Below are positions 19,016-28,468 of a DNA stretch of 64,000 nucleotides, piece by piece. This stretch comes from Dethiothermospora halolimnae (GTDB lineage Bacteria; Bacillota; Clostridia; Tissierellales; VENL01). The stretch lies in the NCBI RefSeq assembly GCF_037577855.1, contig NZ_JBAKFX010000010.1, forward strand, positions 20,566 to 84,565, given 5' to 3'. A program made the position numbers and the translations under genes. How positions within the stretch are numbered: position 1 is the first letter of the stretch; each line of letters opens with the position of its first letter. Below the pieces are notes generated by a model. The model did not search any database, had not been told where the DNA came from, and was given only the letters and a program-made list of their open reading frames with translations.

Positions 19016-22000
19016 TTATTTTTTAATAATACTTTCGATGCGTTTTAAATGTTCCAAATCATTTTTCAAGTACTCAGATGCCTTTAAATTTAAATCATAA
19101 TCTATACTTTTGCCATGGTCGGGACATCTAGGAGAAATAAAAGCTTCACCTAAATGTTTTAAAGTAAGGTTTCTTTCATGGGTTTCCCTATACTCTTTTT
19201 CTATGGTACCTAAAATATCTATGGAATTTTTAATACAGGTTTCCGATAACTGATAAATAGCTTCATTGGAAGTCTCTTTAATAAATGTTGGAGAGGCATA
19301 GGGTAAAACAAAGTTAACCGATGGTAATAGGTTTCTCTCAGGATAGAAGCCTCTCCAAACCGTATCTCCTCCAATAAAGGGATATAGGGAGTTTTCATTA
19401 AACCATACTTTAAGATTAGGTATAAAGTAGGCACTATCCACATCCCTATCTTGTATATCCATTAACTCTTTACCTCTACCACTTAATATACCCACTATAA
19501 TCTTTTTAACATCTATATTTTCTTCCTTTATTAAAGGGTCGATAGCTTTAACTCTATAACCTTTATTTAATAAGTCATCGACTAATATAACAGATCTACT
19601 AAATGAATGTATCATTCTAATTTGATTTTTAAGACTCATATAGTAAGGGAATGGTCCTATATCAAATTTTTCAATATCTGGTGTAAATCTTTTTTCAGTA
19701 TGCATAGATTTAGTGACTGTATTAGGAACGATATTTCCATTTAAGATAGAACCAAAGGGCACACACATATATGGCCCTAACTTTCTAGGTGAAGACTGTA
19801 TAATAGGAACATCATTGGTTTCACATATTTTTTCCACTAGCTTTTCATAAAGTACATCCCTGTCAAAAGACAGTATAAGCTGTCCAGGATATAATTTAGT
19901 TAAGGCTCTTTGTAATCTTTTCCTTGACCTTAGAATGGATTTTCTTACGTTTTTATTATTTCTAAAGGGTTCTTTTATTATTGATTCTAAGTCAAGGTTT
20001 AGAGTACATGGGTTACTCATACTTACTACGAAAACAGGATTATTTTTATTTCCGTAGGGTAGCTGTTCAAAACCCTGTAGTTTTAATGTTTCTTGTAACG
20101 AAGGTCTAGAATATTCATCTAAAGAATTATAATAAATAGCATAATTATAATCCCTGGCTAGACAAAAGGATAAAGTTTCAGTTAATACTATTTGATATAA
20201 ATTATTTATATTTGATGTATCATCAATAAAAACACCATCTAAAACAATAATTCTTCCCACGGCCTTTTCCCTAACATATTCCGATACATTATGATCATGA
20301 AACTGTTTAAAGAGCATACTTGATCTTACCCAATGGAAGGCTGAAAAACCTAGTATCTTTCCATGGTTGTTAATATCCCTTATAATTAAAAACCTAGGAC
20401 TTAGTTTAGATTTTAACTTTTTTAACTTAACAAAGGCTTCATTGGGGTTATCAAAAAAGTTTTCCGATAGATGATTTATTAAACTATCATCTATATCGTC
20501 TATTATCTTTATATCTATTGACTTAGTTTGAATTATAGACTTATATTGGGGCTCTCTTCTATATATTCCGTACTTATAAATATAACTTTGGGCTAGAGGG
20601 TCAATTAGTTCAGTAATGTCCCTATTTTTATCTATATTACTTCTAATCTGAGTAGAACTAATATCTTCATACTGGGTTGGTAATGTTAACCTCACAATAT
20701 TTTTATTAAGTTCTGTTATGGCTTTATTAAGCTCTTCATTATCATCTGGGGAAGAATAGGTTTTCTTTCTTTCAAAAATAATATGGGAAAAGTTATGAAT
20801 TGAATACTCTTCCTTAGGAATTTTATAACATGATGCATTTAATATAACATCACTGCCCACCACGATATGGATATCTTTATGATTAAAGCTTTCCTTAAGA
20901 TTTTTTAAATCATCGGGATTAGCGATATTTATAGGTATATCCTGGGGATACAAATAGATATTTAATTCATCTGCGATGGACATCTCTATTATCTTTCTTC
21001 TTAGTATGTGGGGCTGAGTCCGTTTAGACCATGAAAACTCATCGACTGCTAAATAAACTTCAAAGCCTTTGTCCCTTATAGCCCTAGCTATTTGCTTATG
21101 ACCCAATGAAAAAGGGTCAAAGGTTCCAGGGAAAAATGCTATTTTTTTGTTTTTATCCAACTTGATTTTATCTTGAAAAAAAGTATAATCTGATATAAAT
21201 CTATATATATGATTTAATGATGCTGCATTATTTAAAAATAACAACTCATTTTCTTCAATCCCAGGTAATAGATTAAGAATCTTTTTTGCAACTAATTTAA
21301 ATATTACATTTTTTTGTTTTAGTGTTAATTCTTTAGAACCAAAGATTTCCTTACCTATTATTCTAAAAGCTTTTTGTCTAACCTGAGTATCATAACTAAC
21401 TAAACCGTTTAATAAAATACCCAACATTTTTATTTGTCTTTTAGCATATATGTCTTCTTCCTCTTTAAATAATATTTTATATTTAGGATAAAATTGTATT
21501 GCTATACCTATGGTTTTTAATACTAAAAAATTAATTTGTCTATTAGAATGTTTAATCTTATCGGTGAAATCATCTAATAGTTCATCTAATTCTTTAGGTT
21601 GTAGGTATAATATTAGTTGACCTAGATAATAGGGAATATATTTTGTAAAGTGATACCCCTGTATTTCTAGAGCCCTTAGTAACTCTATAGTAACATCATT
21701 TCGTTGATCCAATGGTAAAATAGGAAACATTTTTACAAGGGCATCTCCAGCATGATTTCTAACATTTTCTATGGCACTTACTTTAATTAGATTACAAAAA
21801 TGCATGGCTGTATGAAGTCCATTTATGTCTGGGTTGTTTATAATCTTATCAAGTAATAATTCAATATGAATTTTTTTGCTGACCCAGTTGGTGGCACTCT
21901 TTAGATTTTTTAAGAAGATATCTGATGTTTTATCATTATCATCTTTGAAGAATTTTAGGTACTTATTTAATATATCCTTATTTAGATTTAATTTCTTTGC

Positions 22001-23896
22001 TATTTTATAATTAAGAAAATTTTCCGCTGCGATAGGAGACTTAGTTACTTTATTAGAAAAAATCTCTCTTAATTTATCAGTGAAAGAAAACTCTTTATTT
22101 ATTCTAAATAGCAAACTATGGGTTCTTTCTAAAGCAGAAAGTCTAATATTTACACTTTCACTTTGTATCATTTTGATAAAGAAATTATATAGACTTTCTA
22201 TAGATTTATCTATTAGAGTAATAGAAGGTATATATTTGGCAGTTTGTAATAAGTAAAATTGAACGTCTTCATCCTCAGGGTCTTCATAATATCTTAATAA
22301 TATGTCACGATACTTTTTCCGTTGGTCTTTATTACAATGGGAACATAAAGACAGTATTAAAATTCTTAAACTATATCCAATCCATTTTCTATGACCTTCT
22401 ATTATTTTATGGTCTGGATATAGCATAAGATTTATATATTTGTCCAATAAGTCATAACTGGTTGTATCAGATGGTTTTAAAGTTACATCTGGGGGAACCT
22501 CTTTTCTATATTCTTCATCAAATGTGGCGATAAGTATACCCATAAGTTCTGCACTTTGTTTTCTTATATCGTCTTCTTTATTCATTAAAAGATCATATAA
22601 AAAATTTAATGTTATTAATTTTTGACTTTGGGTTAAATGGGTTGAATACTCCTCTAAGATATTTAGATATCCCCTTAATTTCTTCCAATCATTTTCACTT
22701 CTTGCCAGCTCTAAAATGGAACTCAATGATGAATCTGTTCTTAATTTATGCATAAGGTTTATATTATGATTAACCGATAAATATTTAATGTTTTCAATAA
22801 TTTCTTCATTTTGCATAAGGGAAGTATGTTTTCTTTGTTGTATGGGATTGGTTTTTTTGTTAATATCAACACTTACACCAATATCTAACATATAGTTTTC
22901 AAAGTCCCTTAGCTTTGCATAAACTCTACGATATCTTTTTTCCTTAGCATCATCCACATTATCTAATTTATTTAGGATAATATTAAAAGACTCTTCTAAG
23001 GAATATATATGCATTTCCTTTTTACCATTAATTTTTCTATTTTTAACCCTAAAATCTGAATAAATAAGAACCAATGATTCGATTGATAAATTTTCAAGTT
23101 CTAAGTCCCAAGTAGAATGGTTGGTAGCTATATGACCTATATAGGGAATGTTATATTTTTTAAACCATAAATCAGTATAATAATAGTGAAGATAAGGGAC
23201 TCTTTTTAACTCTTTTCCTTTACAACCGTATTTACCAATATCATGACCTGCAGCAGCTCCAGAAACTCTACTTAAATCTATTGGTAAACCAAAATAATTA
23301 AGTTGTCTAGCTATATGCATGGCAACATACTGAACACCACTTATGTGGTCAATAGAGTTATGACCAGTAACTTCTCTATGTAGTTTCATCATTTCATAAA
23401 CATAATTTTCATTAAATATTTTTTTGAACTTTCTATACTCATACATACCTTCAAACTTCTTATATTCCTTTTCTTTTAATAAAACTAAGGGATATTTTAA
23501 AGTTTTAGATTTATTTATATCTTTCTTTTCGAAATCTAATATAATTGTTAAAATTTGAAGATATATTATAGCCCCCTTATTTAAATCTTCATCTAATTTG
23601 ATCTCTACCGCTTCAGGGAAGGATTTATTTAGTGTAAATTGATAGGTATAATATATCCAATCCTTGGGAGGTTCTTTTTTTGTAACATCATATAATAGAT
23701 TTTTACATAAAGTCAATACCGATTTACAGCTGTAATCATGATTAGTTACTATTAACTCTAAATTAGTTAAGAATGAAACGTTTTCAAGATGTCTTTCAAT
23801 AAGCTCTTCACTTAAAGAAATCCAGCTTAAAAAAGACTTATCTAGCAGTGTTGATGATATTTTTTTGTAAATTTTTGAAGGTGTTAAATTTCTCAT
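19016..23896 (-). CDS. Giant fusion: HD domain, helical repeats, NadD-like nucleotidyltransferase, GNAT-like and phosphoribosyltransferase-like domains
   Basis: 1626 residues, no signal peptide. In order: an N-terminal HD-type metal site with AAAGHDIGKYG (H218, D219) and D281; a long helical region of HEAT-like character from about 380 to 910; a nucleotidyltransferase domain beginning FFPGTFDPFSLGHKQI (about 921-936), with VVGSD (1012-1016) and ISSTQIR (1079-1085), the pattern of NadD nicotinate-nucleotide adenylyltransferases; a GNAT-like region (about 1127-1295); and a phosphoribosyltransferase-like signature SVILVDDLLNKGYR (1435-1448). NadD is often encoded beside the HD protein YqeK, and here both activities seem joined. 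The real reaction is unknown. GGAGG precedes the ATG. The dehydrogenase and flavoprotein genes follow on the same strand after a 199-base gap. Confidence 0.85.
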   Translation of the reverse strand: MRNLTPSKIYKKISSTLLDKSFLSWISLSEELIERHLENVSFLTNLELIVTNHDYSCKSVLTLCKNLLYDVTKKEPPKDWIYYTYQFTLNKSFPEAVEIKLDEDLNKGAIIYLQILTIILDFEKKDINKSKTLKYPLVLLKEKEYKKFEGMYEYRKFKKIFNENYVYEMMKLHREVTGHNSIDHISGVQYVAMHIARQLNYFGLPIDLSRVSGAAAGHDIGKYGCKGKELKRVPYLHYYYTDLWFKKYNIPYIGHIATNHSTWDLELENLSIESLVLIYSDFRVKNRKINGKKEMHIYSLEESFNIILNKLDNVDDAKEKRYRRVYAKLRDFENYMLDIGVSVDINKKTNPIQQRKHTSLMQNEEIIENIKYLSVNHNINLMHKLRTDSSLSSILELARSENDWKKLRGYLNILEEYSTHLTQSQKLITLNFLYDLLMNKEDDIRKQSAELMGILIATFDEEYRKEVPPDVTLKPSDTTSYDLLDKYINLMLYPDHKIIEGHRKWIGYSLRILILSLCSHCNKDQRKKYRDILLRYYEDPEDEDVQFYLLQTAKYIPSITLIDKSIESLYNFFIKMIQSESVNIRLSALERTHSLLFRINKEFSFTDKLREIFSNKVTKSPIAAENFLNYKIAKKLNLNKDILNKYLKFFKDDNDKTSDIFLKNLKSATNWVSKKIHIELLLDKIINNPDINGLHTAMHFCNLIKVSAIENVRNHAGDALVKMFPILPLDQRNDVTIELLRALEIQGYHFTKYIPYYLGQLILYLQPKELDELLDDFTDKIKHSNRQINFLVLKTIGIAIQFYPKYKILFKEEEDIYAKRQIKMLGILLNGLVSYDTQVRQKAFRIIGKEIFGSKELTLKQKNVIFKLVAKKILNLLPGIEENELLFLNNAASLNHIYRFISDYTFFQDKIKLDKNKKIAFFPGTFDPFSLGHKQIARAIRDKGFEVYLAVDEFSWSKRTQPHILRRKIIEMSIADELNIYLYPQDIPINIANPDDLKNLKESFNHKDIHIVVGSDVILNASCYKIPKEEYSIHNFSHIIFERKKTYSSPDDNEELNKAITELNKNIVRLTLPTQYEDISSTQIRSNIDKNRDITELIDPLAQSYIYKYGIYRREPQYKSIIQTKSIDIKIIDDIDDSLINHLSENFFDNPNEAFVKLKKLKSKLSPRFLIIRDINNHGKILGFSAFHWVRSSMLFKQFHDHNVSEYVREKAVGRIIVLDGVFIDDTSNINNLYQIVLTETLSFCLARDYNYAIYYNSLDEYSRPSLQETLKLQGFEQLPYGNKNNPVFVVSMSNPCTLNLDLESIIKEPFRNNKNVRKSILRSRKRLQRALTKLYPGQLILSFDRDVLYEKLVEKICETNDVPIIQSSPRKLGPYMCVPFGSILNGNIVPNTVTKSMHTEKRFTPDIEKFDIGPFPYYMSLKNQIRMIHSFSRSVILVDDLLNKGYRVKAIDPLIKEENIDVKKIIVGILSGRGKELMDIQDRDVDSAYFIPNLKVWFNENSLYPFIGGDTVWRGFYPERNLLPSVNFVLPYASPTFIKETSNEAIYQLSETCIKNSIDILGTIEKEYRETHERNLTLKHLGEAFISPRCPDHGKSIDYDLNLKASEYLKNDLEHLKRIESIIKK

Positions 23897-24123
23897 TAAT
23901 TTCCTCCTTTTATTTATGATTTCAACTATATATTTACCCTATTTTAGATAAATAATTAATTTAATTAGAGAGACTGTATATTAACTGTCATTTAAATATT
24001 ATCACTCTAGGATATAATCAGTAAAGGTAATATTATAAACTTAGAGATTATATATAAATTCAAAATTTCTTTAAAATATGATATTATATAGGTAAATAAA
24101 TGTATTTATAGGAGATGATAACT

Positions 24124-24636
24124 ATGCCTTGGTGCCCCAATTGTAAATCAGAGTATAGAGAGGGCTTTGATAAATGTAATGATTGCGGAGAGAAGTTAGT
24201 GGATGAAATTAAAGAAGATAATGAAATTAAAGAAAGAATAGATGACAAGGTAGCTCTTCTTATGAATGTAAGGGACCATAGGGAGGCAGATATTATAGAA
24301 AGTTTATTAAAAGAAGAAGGAATATTACTTTTCCAAAGGCACAAAGCCATAGGGGACTATATGAAGGTTTATATGGGAAGTTCAAAGTTTGGTCTAGATT
24401 TATTTGTATTGTCTAAGGATTTAGATAGGGCTAAAGAGATTGTTGGAAATGTTAGGGATACTAGATTAGAGGATTTAGATATTGATAATAATGTAGAAGG
24501 GTATGCTGAAGAATATGAAGATTTAGAAGTAAAGAGAGAGAAACAACGGAATGTATTTAGAGTATTAATAATAATACCTATAATATTTATTTTAATATTA
24601 ACATTATTAGCTCGAGTATTAGATTGGTTTTATTAA
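24124..24636 (+). CDS. Zinc-ribbon membrane protein with DUF2007-like domain
   Basis: 170 residues from the ATG at 24124, nine bases after AGGAG; the in-frame ATG at 24115 abuts that site and is less likely. The N-terminus has a zinc ribbon (CPNC...CNDCGEKLV). A middle domain of about 70 residues (ALLMNVRDHREADIIESLL...LFVLSKDLDRAKEIV) looks like the DUF2007 'putative signal transducing' fold. One C-terminal membrane helix (about 145-165) would anchor the protein with its domains in the cytoplasm. Function unknown. Confidence 0.75.
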   Translation: MPWCPNCKSEYREGFDKCNDCGEKLVDEIKEDNEIKERIDDKVALLMNVRDHREADIIESLLKEEGILLFQRHKAIGDYMKVYMGSSKFGLDLFVLSKDLDRAKEIVGNVRDTRLEDLDIDNNVEGYAEEYEDLEVKREKQRNVFRVLIIIPIIFILILTLLARVLDWFY

Positions 24637-24669
24637 TATTATATTTATTAAAAGTAAAGGAGAAAAGAT

Positions 24670-25485
24670 GTGATAAAAAGAAAAATTTTATTTTTATTAG
24701 GAGTTATACTTTTAATATTAGGATATATTTATTATCAAGTTAATTATACTAAAGTTGAGAAAACAAATGTAACATCCAATAAATTTGCAACAGATGATAA
24801 GATGAAAATATTGCAAATATCAGATGTTCATAATAAAAGAATAAAAAAAGATAGTAAATTAATGTCAACTATAAAAAATCTAGATGCAGATATTATTGTA
24901 ATAACTGGAGACTTAATTGATAGAGAAACTAAGGATTTTGAAAATGTTTATGAGTTTGTTTATAATCTTAAGAATATAAACCCAAATATATATTATATTC
25001 CAGGAAACCACGAATGGACAAACAGAAACACTGAGAAGTTTATGACGGGATTAAAAAAAACCAATATTAATATTTTAATCAATGATAATAAAAAAATAAC
25101 CATAGATAATAGAACAATAAATATTTGTGGTATAGATGATCCCTATTTAAATCGAGATAATTTAAAGATGGCATTAAAAGGCATAAATAAAAATTATTTT
25201 ACCTTATTATTGTCCCATTCACCTGATATAGTTTTTGGGAAAAAAGACATACCCGTAGATTTAATCCTCAGCGGTCATACCCATGGTGGTCAAGTGAGAT
25301 TTCCATTTATAGGCCCCATAGTAGCTCCAGGACAAGGTTTTTTTCCTAAATATGATAAGGGGTTATTTGAAGTAGGGAGTAGTAATATATATATTGATAG
25401 TGGATTAGGAAATAGCGTATTACCAATAAGATTTCTAAACAGAAGTCAAGTGAGTTTAATCGAGATATATGGAACAAGGGAATAA
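24670..25485 (+). CDS. Membrane-anchored calcineurin-like metallophosphoesterase (YkuE-like)
   Basis: 271 residues from a GTG start preceded by AAAGGAG. An uncleaved N-terminal membrane helix (about 5-24) is followed by the five metallophosphoesterase blocks: DVH near residue 52, GDLID, GNHEW, LLLSHSPD and SGHTHGGQVRFP. The last block is characteristic of the YkuE/YaeI group. It should be an extracytoplasmic, two-metal phosphodiesterase or phosphatase; the substrate is not known and could be a lipid or envelope phosphate. It starts 34 bases after the zinc-ribbon protein, so the two probably share a transcript. Confidence 0.9.
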   Translation: MIKRKILFLLGVILLILGYIYYQVNYTKVEKTNVTSNKFATDDKMKILQISDVHNKRIKKDSKLMSTIKNLDADIIVITGDLIDRETKDFENVYEFVYNLKNINPNIYYIPGNHEWTNRNTEKFMTGLKKTNINILINDNKKITIDNRTINICGIDDPYLNRDNLKMALKGINKNYFTLLLSHSPDIVFGKKDIPVDLILSGHTHGGQVRFPFIGPIVAPGQGFFPKYDKGLFEVGSSNIYIDSGLGNSVLPIRFLNRSQVSLIEIYGTRE

Positions 25486-25583
25486 GATATTGTGTAAGAA
25501 ATAAATATACTCAGAGAGAAGTTTAAGCACCGCAGGTGCTCCTGAATTTTAATTAACAATTAACAATTTATAATTAACAATTC

Positions 25584-25612
25584 AAAAATGGCCATGTGTT
25601 TCGGCCATTTTT
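25584..25612. terminator. Terminator between the phosphoesterase and the convergent UppS-like gene
   Basis: AAAAATGGCC and GGCCATTTTT enclose a 9-base loop. The stem ends in T-runs on both strands, so it can serve both converging genes. Confidence 0.8.
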
Positions 25613-25614
25613 GT

Positions 25615-26253
25615 CTACCCTCCCAAAGTTATATCCTGCTTGTCATACCACTTAAGGGCTTCATAAAAATGTTCATCCTTAAAGTCTGGCCAGTAATCTT
25701 CTATTACATAGAAGTCAGAGTAAACAGATTGAACTGGCAAAAAGCCACTTAATCTTCTGCGACCACCCCATCTTATAATTAAATCTACCATCGACACATC
25801 ATTAGATTTTAATACTTTATGTAAATCCTTTTGGGAAGTGGCGCCACTGGAACTACCTAAATCCCATGTCCATCCATAATTAACTAAAAAGTTTACCCTT
25901 ATTCCCCCATTTCCAATGGTCCTTCTTTCAGTATAGGGTATAAGTTCCTTTGGGAACATAGGAGAACTTGTATCTCCAATTACTAATAAAGAAGCATCTT
26001 CATTATTTATCATTTCCACAGCATCTATACAAGCCTTAGTAAATGACTTAATTTGGTTAATTGGTCTTTTAGTATTATCCATGGTGAAACCATAGTATGT
26101 AACTTCGTTTACTCCCGTATCTTTACAAAGTCTAAATAACTGAATACCAGGGTCCAGTCCCTTATTATAGCCTTTTTCCTTGGAAAGTCCATTATTTAAA
26201 GCCCAACGTCTATTGCCATCAGGGATTATTCCCACATGTTTAGGTATTCTCAA
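25615..26253 (-). CDS. Divergent cis-prenyltransferase (undecaprenyl diphosphate synthase family paralogue)
   Basis: 212 residues from a TTG start at 26253 that has AGGGGTGAT upstream; a GTG at 26262 overlaps that site and is less likely. The family core is clear: HVGIIPDGNRRWA, GYNKG, VTYYGFTMDN.KRP, VIGDTS, VNYG and WPDF. Several normally invariant positions differ: the usual IRTGGE reads IRWGGR, losing the metal-binding glutamate, SNF reads SGF, and the NYGGR box reads NYGWT. It is probably a paralogue with altered activity rather than the housekeeping UppS. It is convergent with the phosphoesterase gene. Confidence 0.85.
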   Translation of the reverse strand: MRIPKHVGIIPDGNRRWALNNGLSKEKGYNKGLDPGIQLFRLCKDTGVNEVTYYGFTMDNTKRPINQIKSFTKACIDAVEMINNEDASLLVIGDTSSPMFPKELIPYTERRTIGNGGIRVNFLVNYGWTWDLGSSSGATSQKDLHKVLKSNDVSMVDLIIRWGGRRRLSGFLPVQSVYSDFYVIEDYWPDFKDEHFYEALKWYDKQDITLGG

Positions 26254-26371
26254 AAAGATCACCCCTTAAAATTGCTATTATGTAGTATAACCCCAGGTAG
26301 TTACTATAATTCATAATTTTTAACTGTTTATCTATATTATTATTTTAGGGAATGAATTTTCAACTGATTAT

Positions 26372-26508
26372 TTAAATTGACAATTGACATTTGATAGTTG
26401 ACAATGAAGGTAATTTTACTCGCTTTGCTCGTAAAATATTATATTACAAATCAGCTTCAGCTGATTTGTACCTTAATTGTCAAATGGCCATTGTCAATTG
26501 TCAATTTA
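26372..26508 (+). repeat. MITE-like inverted-repeat element, full copy C
   Basis: The outer arms start TTAAATTGACAATTGAC and end GTCAATTGTCAATTTA. Inner hairpins TTTTACTCGCTTTGCTCGTAAAA and AAATCAGCTTCAGCTGATTT lie in the same order as in the copy at 18839. Paired base changes keep each hairpin intact although the loops and stems differ between copies. Confidence 0.85.
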
Positions 26509-26529
26509 AAAAAATAAGAAGTACCTTCC

Positions 26530-26910
26530 TTATCTTTTTTTCAAAATAATATAAAATCCTCCAACAATCAAAAGAACTGGCCAAATATCAAAGAAAGAAA
26601 ACCAAAAAACGAATCTTTTGATTATTATAAGTAACCCTATAACAATAAGTACACCACCCAATAATAGAGTGTTTTGATTATCATAATTATTAGAGCTGGT
26701 ATCATAGCTAAAATCGTCATGGATATTATGTTTTTCAGGGATAAATATTAAACATATTATATATCCTACAACACCTAAAAAGAAATTACCTAAAGTTAAT
26801 AGTGCCCAAAATATTCTGACAAAAGTTGAGTCAATATTGAAGTATTCAGAAATACCACCACATACTCCACCAATCATTTTATCTCTACTAGACCTAAAAA
26901 TTTTTTTCAT
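26530..26910 (-). CDS. PspC-domain membrane protein
   Basis: 126 residues. The N-terminal PspC domain (FRSSRDKMIGGVCGGISEYF, then FVRIFWALLTL) includes its membrane helix. After a polar linker (about 60-85) there are two more hydrophobic segments ending in a KKR tail. PspC domains occur in envelope-stress proteins; stand-alone PspC proteins like this are common in Firmicutes and mostly uncharacterised. GGGAGGTAA precedes the ATG. The last codons overlap a weak hairpin (AATAAGAAG/CTTCCTTAT, one bulge) that may end transcription. Confidence 0.88.
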   Translation of the reverse strand: MKKIFRSSRDKMIGGVCGGISEYFNIDSTFVRIFWALLTLGNFFLGVVGYIICLIFIPEKHNIHDDFSYDTSSNNYDNQNTLLLGGVLIVIGLLIIIKRFVFWFSFFDIWPVLLIVGGFYIILKKR

Positions 26911-27053
26911 AAAAATTACCTCCCTTCCATCTATATAGTTATTTTATCAAAAAAAACTTATATTTGAAATTTGATTATATATTTTTTTTTGAGGAATACT
27001 ATTTTTGATTGATTAAGTATGGATAATATAATATTTGTTAGGGAGGACTAATA

Positions 27054-27230
27054 ATGACAGAAAAATATGTTGTTAGAACCGATGAAAAAATAACCAACCC
27101 AATGTCTAGGGAAGAGGCAATAAAAATGGTAAAGGATTATGATAAACAAGGGATATCTGCTTATATAGTATCGGAGGATGAAGGAGAAAGATTAAAAAAT
27201 AGTAAATTTAATGTTCCTAAGTGGGAATAA
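27054..27230 (+). CDS. Small conserved-looking hypothetical protein, 58 residues
   Basis: ATG at 27054 follows a strong GGGAGGA, and the frame stops at TAA 27228-27230. The product starts MTEKYVVRTDEKITNPMSRE and ends NVPKWE; it is charged and soluble, with one predicted helix (EEAIKMVKDYDKQG) and a short strand (AYIVSE). I do not recognise a named family. A terminator overlaps its stop codon, so it forms its own transcription unit. Confidence 0.75.
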   Translation: MTEKYVVRTDEKITNPMSREEAIKMVKDYDKQGISAYIVSEDEGERLKNSKFNVPKWE

Positions 27231-27262
27231 AACCCTGTGATTATTTTATCATAGGGTTTCTT
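27230..27262 (+). terminator. Terminator of the 58-residue protein gene
   Basis: AAACCCTGTGA pairs with TCATAGGGTTT around an 8-base loop, followed by TTTCTTGC. The stem begins within the stop codon. Confidence 0.75.
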
Positions 27263-27304
27263 GCTAAAGTTTTAGTATTTAAAAATGCACTTTCTTATTA
27301 AATT

Positions 27305-27334
27305 TTGTTATGTAAAAAAAATACTGGGTATATA
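27305..27334 (+). promoter_or_regulatory. Possible promoter of the pdh operon
   Basis: TTGTTA (27305-27310), an 18-base spacer and TATATA (27329-27334) lie 49 bases before the pdhA start codon. The spacing is acceptable, but the match is moderate in such AT-rich DNA. Confidence 0.4.
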
Positions 27335-27382
27335 AAAGATAAATAGTAATTGATAAGTATTCTCAATGAAGGAGGTTACAAA

Positions 27383-28468
27383 ATGCTTATAGACAAATTT
27401 GATCCACTAAAAGAAGAAATGTTAAAGATTTTAGATGAAAATGGTGACATTATAGATGAAAATTTAGTACCAGAAATAACAGATGACAAATTAATTGAAT
27501 TATATAAGACTATGCTACTTACAAGAGTAACCGATATAAGGGCACTTAAATACCAAAGGCAGGGTAGAATGTTAACCTATGCACCTAATCAAGGTCAGGA
27601 AGCTACCCAAGTGGGCTCCATAGCACCGTCGGAAAAGAAAGATTGGTTAGTACCTGCCTTTAGGGAAATGGGAGCATGGTTATATAAAGGAGTACCTCTA
27701 GAACAAGTATTTTTATATTGGTATGGAAATGAAGAAGGAAGTAATTATCCTGAAGATGTAAAAATGCTTCCAGTATCGGTTCCCATAGCTTCCCAACTAA
27801 ATCATGCCGTTGGCATAGGAATGGCAACAAATATTAAAGGGGAAGACGAAGTAACAGTGGCATATGTTGGGGACGGTGGAACATCCCAAGGGGAGTTTTC
27901 AGAGGCTTTAAATTTTGCTGCGGTATTTAATACTCCAACGGTATTTGTTATATCCAACAACCAATTTGCAATATCAGTTCCAAGGAAGTCTCAGACTAAG
28001 GCAAAAACATTAGCTCAAAAAGCAGTTGCATATGAAATACCTGGAATTCAAGTTGATGGTAATGACATATTAGCGGTATATGCCGCATCAAAGGAAGCTA
28101 TAGATAGGGCAAGAAGGGGAGAAGGACCTACATTAATTGAAGCAGTAACCTACAGATTAGGACCCCATACCACATCGGATGACCCAACTATATATAGGGA
28201 AGATAAAGAAGTGGAAGAATGGAAGGCTAAAGATCCATTGGTAAGGTTTAAAAAGTATCTTATAAATAAAGGAATATGGAGTGAAGAGAAAGACAAGGAG
28301 CAATATGAAGAGTATGAAGAATATGTTAATAATACATTTAAAAAAGTAGAAAATTCCGGTGAAATAGATCTAGAAGATATATTTAAATATCAATATGAAG
28401 AAATGACACCTAATTTAATAGAACAGTATGAAGATCATAAGACCTTTGTAGAAAGGGGAGTGAAATAA
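27383..28468 (+). CDS. pdhA: Pyruvate-type 2-oxoacid dehydrogenase E1 component, alpha subunit
   Basis: 361 residues from the ATG at 27383, which has GGAGG eight bases upstream; an in-frame ATA/ATG further upstream lacks a site. The thiamine diphosphate motif begins GDGGTSQGE and ends NN (SNNQFAIS) at the usual distance. The N-terminal part (QGRMLTYAPNQGQEA...) resembles Bacillus-type PdhA more than acetoin dehydrogenase alpha chains. With E1 beta it decarboxylates pyruvate, or a branched-chain 2-oxoacid, and transfers the acyl group to lipoyl-E2. First gene of a four-gene operon. Confidence 0.93.
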   Translation: MLIDKFDPLKEEMLKILDENGDIIDENLVPEITDDKLIELYKTMLLTRVTDIRALKYQRQGRMLTYAPNQGQEATQVGSIAPSEKKDWLVPAFREMGAWLYKGVPLEQVFLYWYGNEEGSNYPEDVKMLPVSVPIASQLNHAVGIGMATNIKGEDEVTVAYVGDGGTSQGEFSEALNFAAVFNTPTVFVISNNQFAISVPRKSQTKAKTLAQKAVAYEIPGIQVDGNDILAVYAASKEAIDRARRGEGPTLIEAVTYRLGPHTTSDDPTIYREDKEVEEWKAKDPLVRFKKYLINKGIWSEEKDKEQYEEYEEYVNNTFKKVENSGEIDLEDIFKYQYEEMTPNLIEQYEDHKTFVERGVK

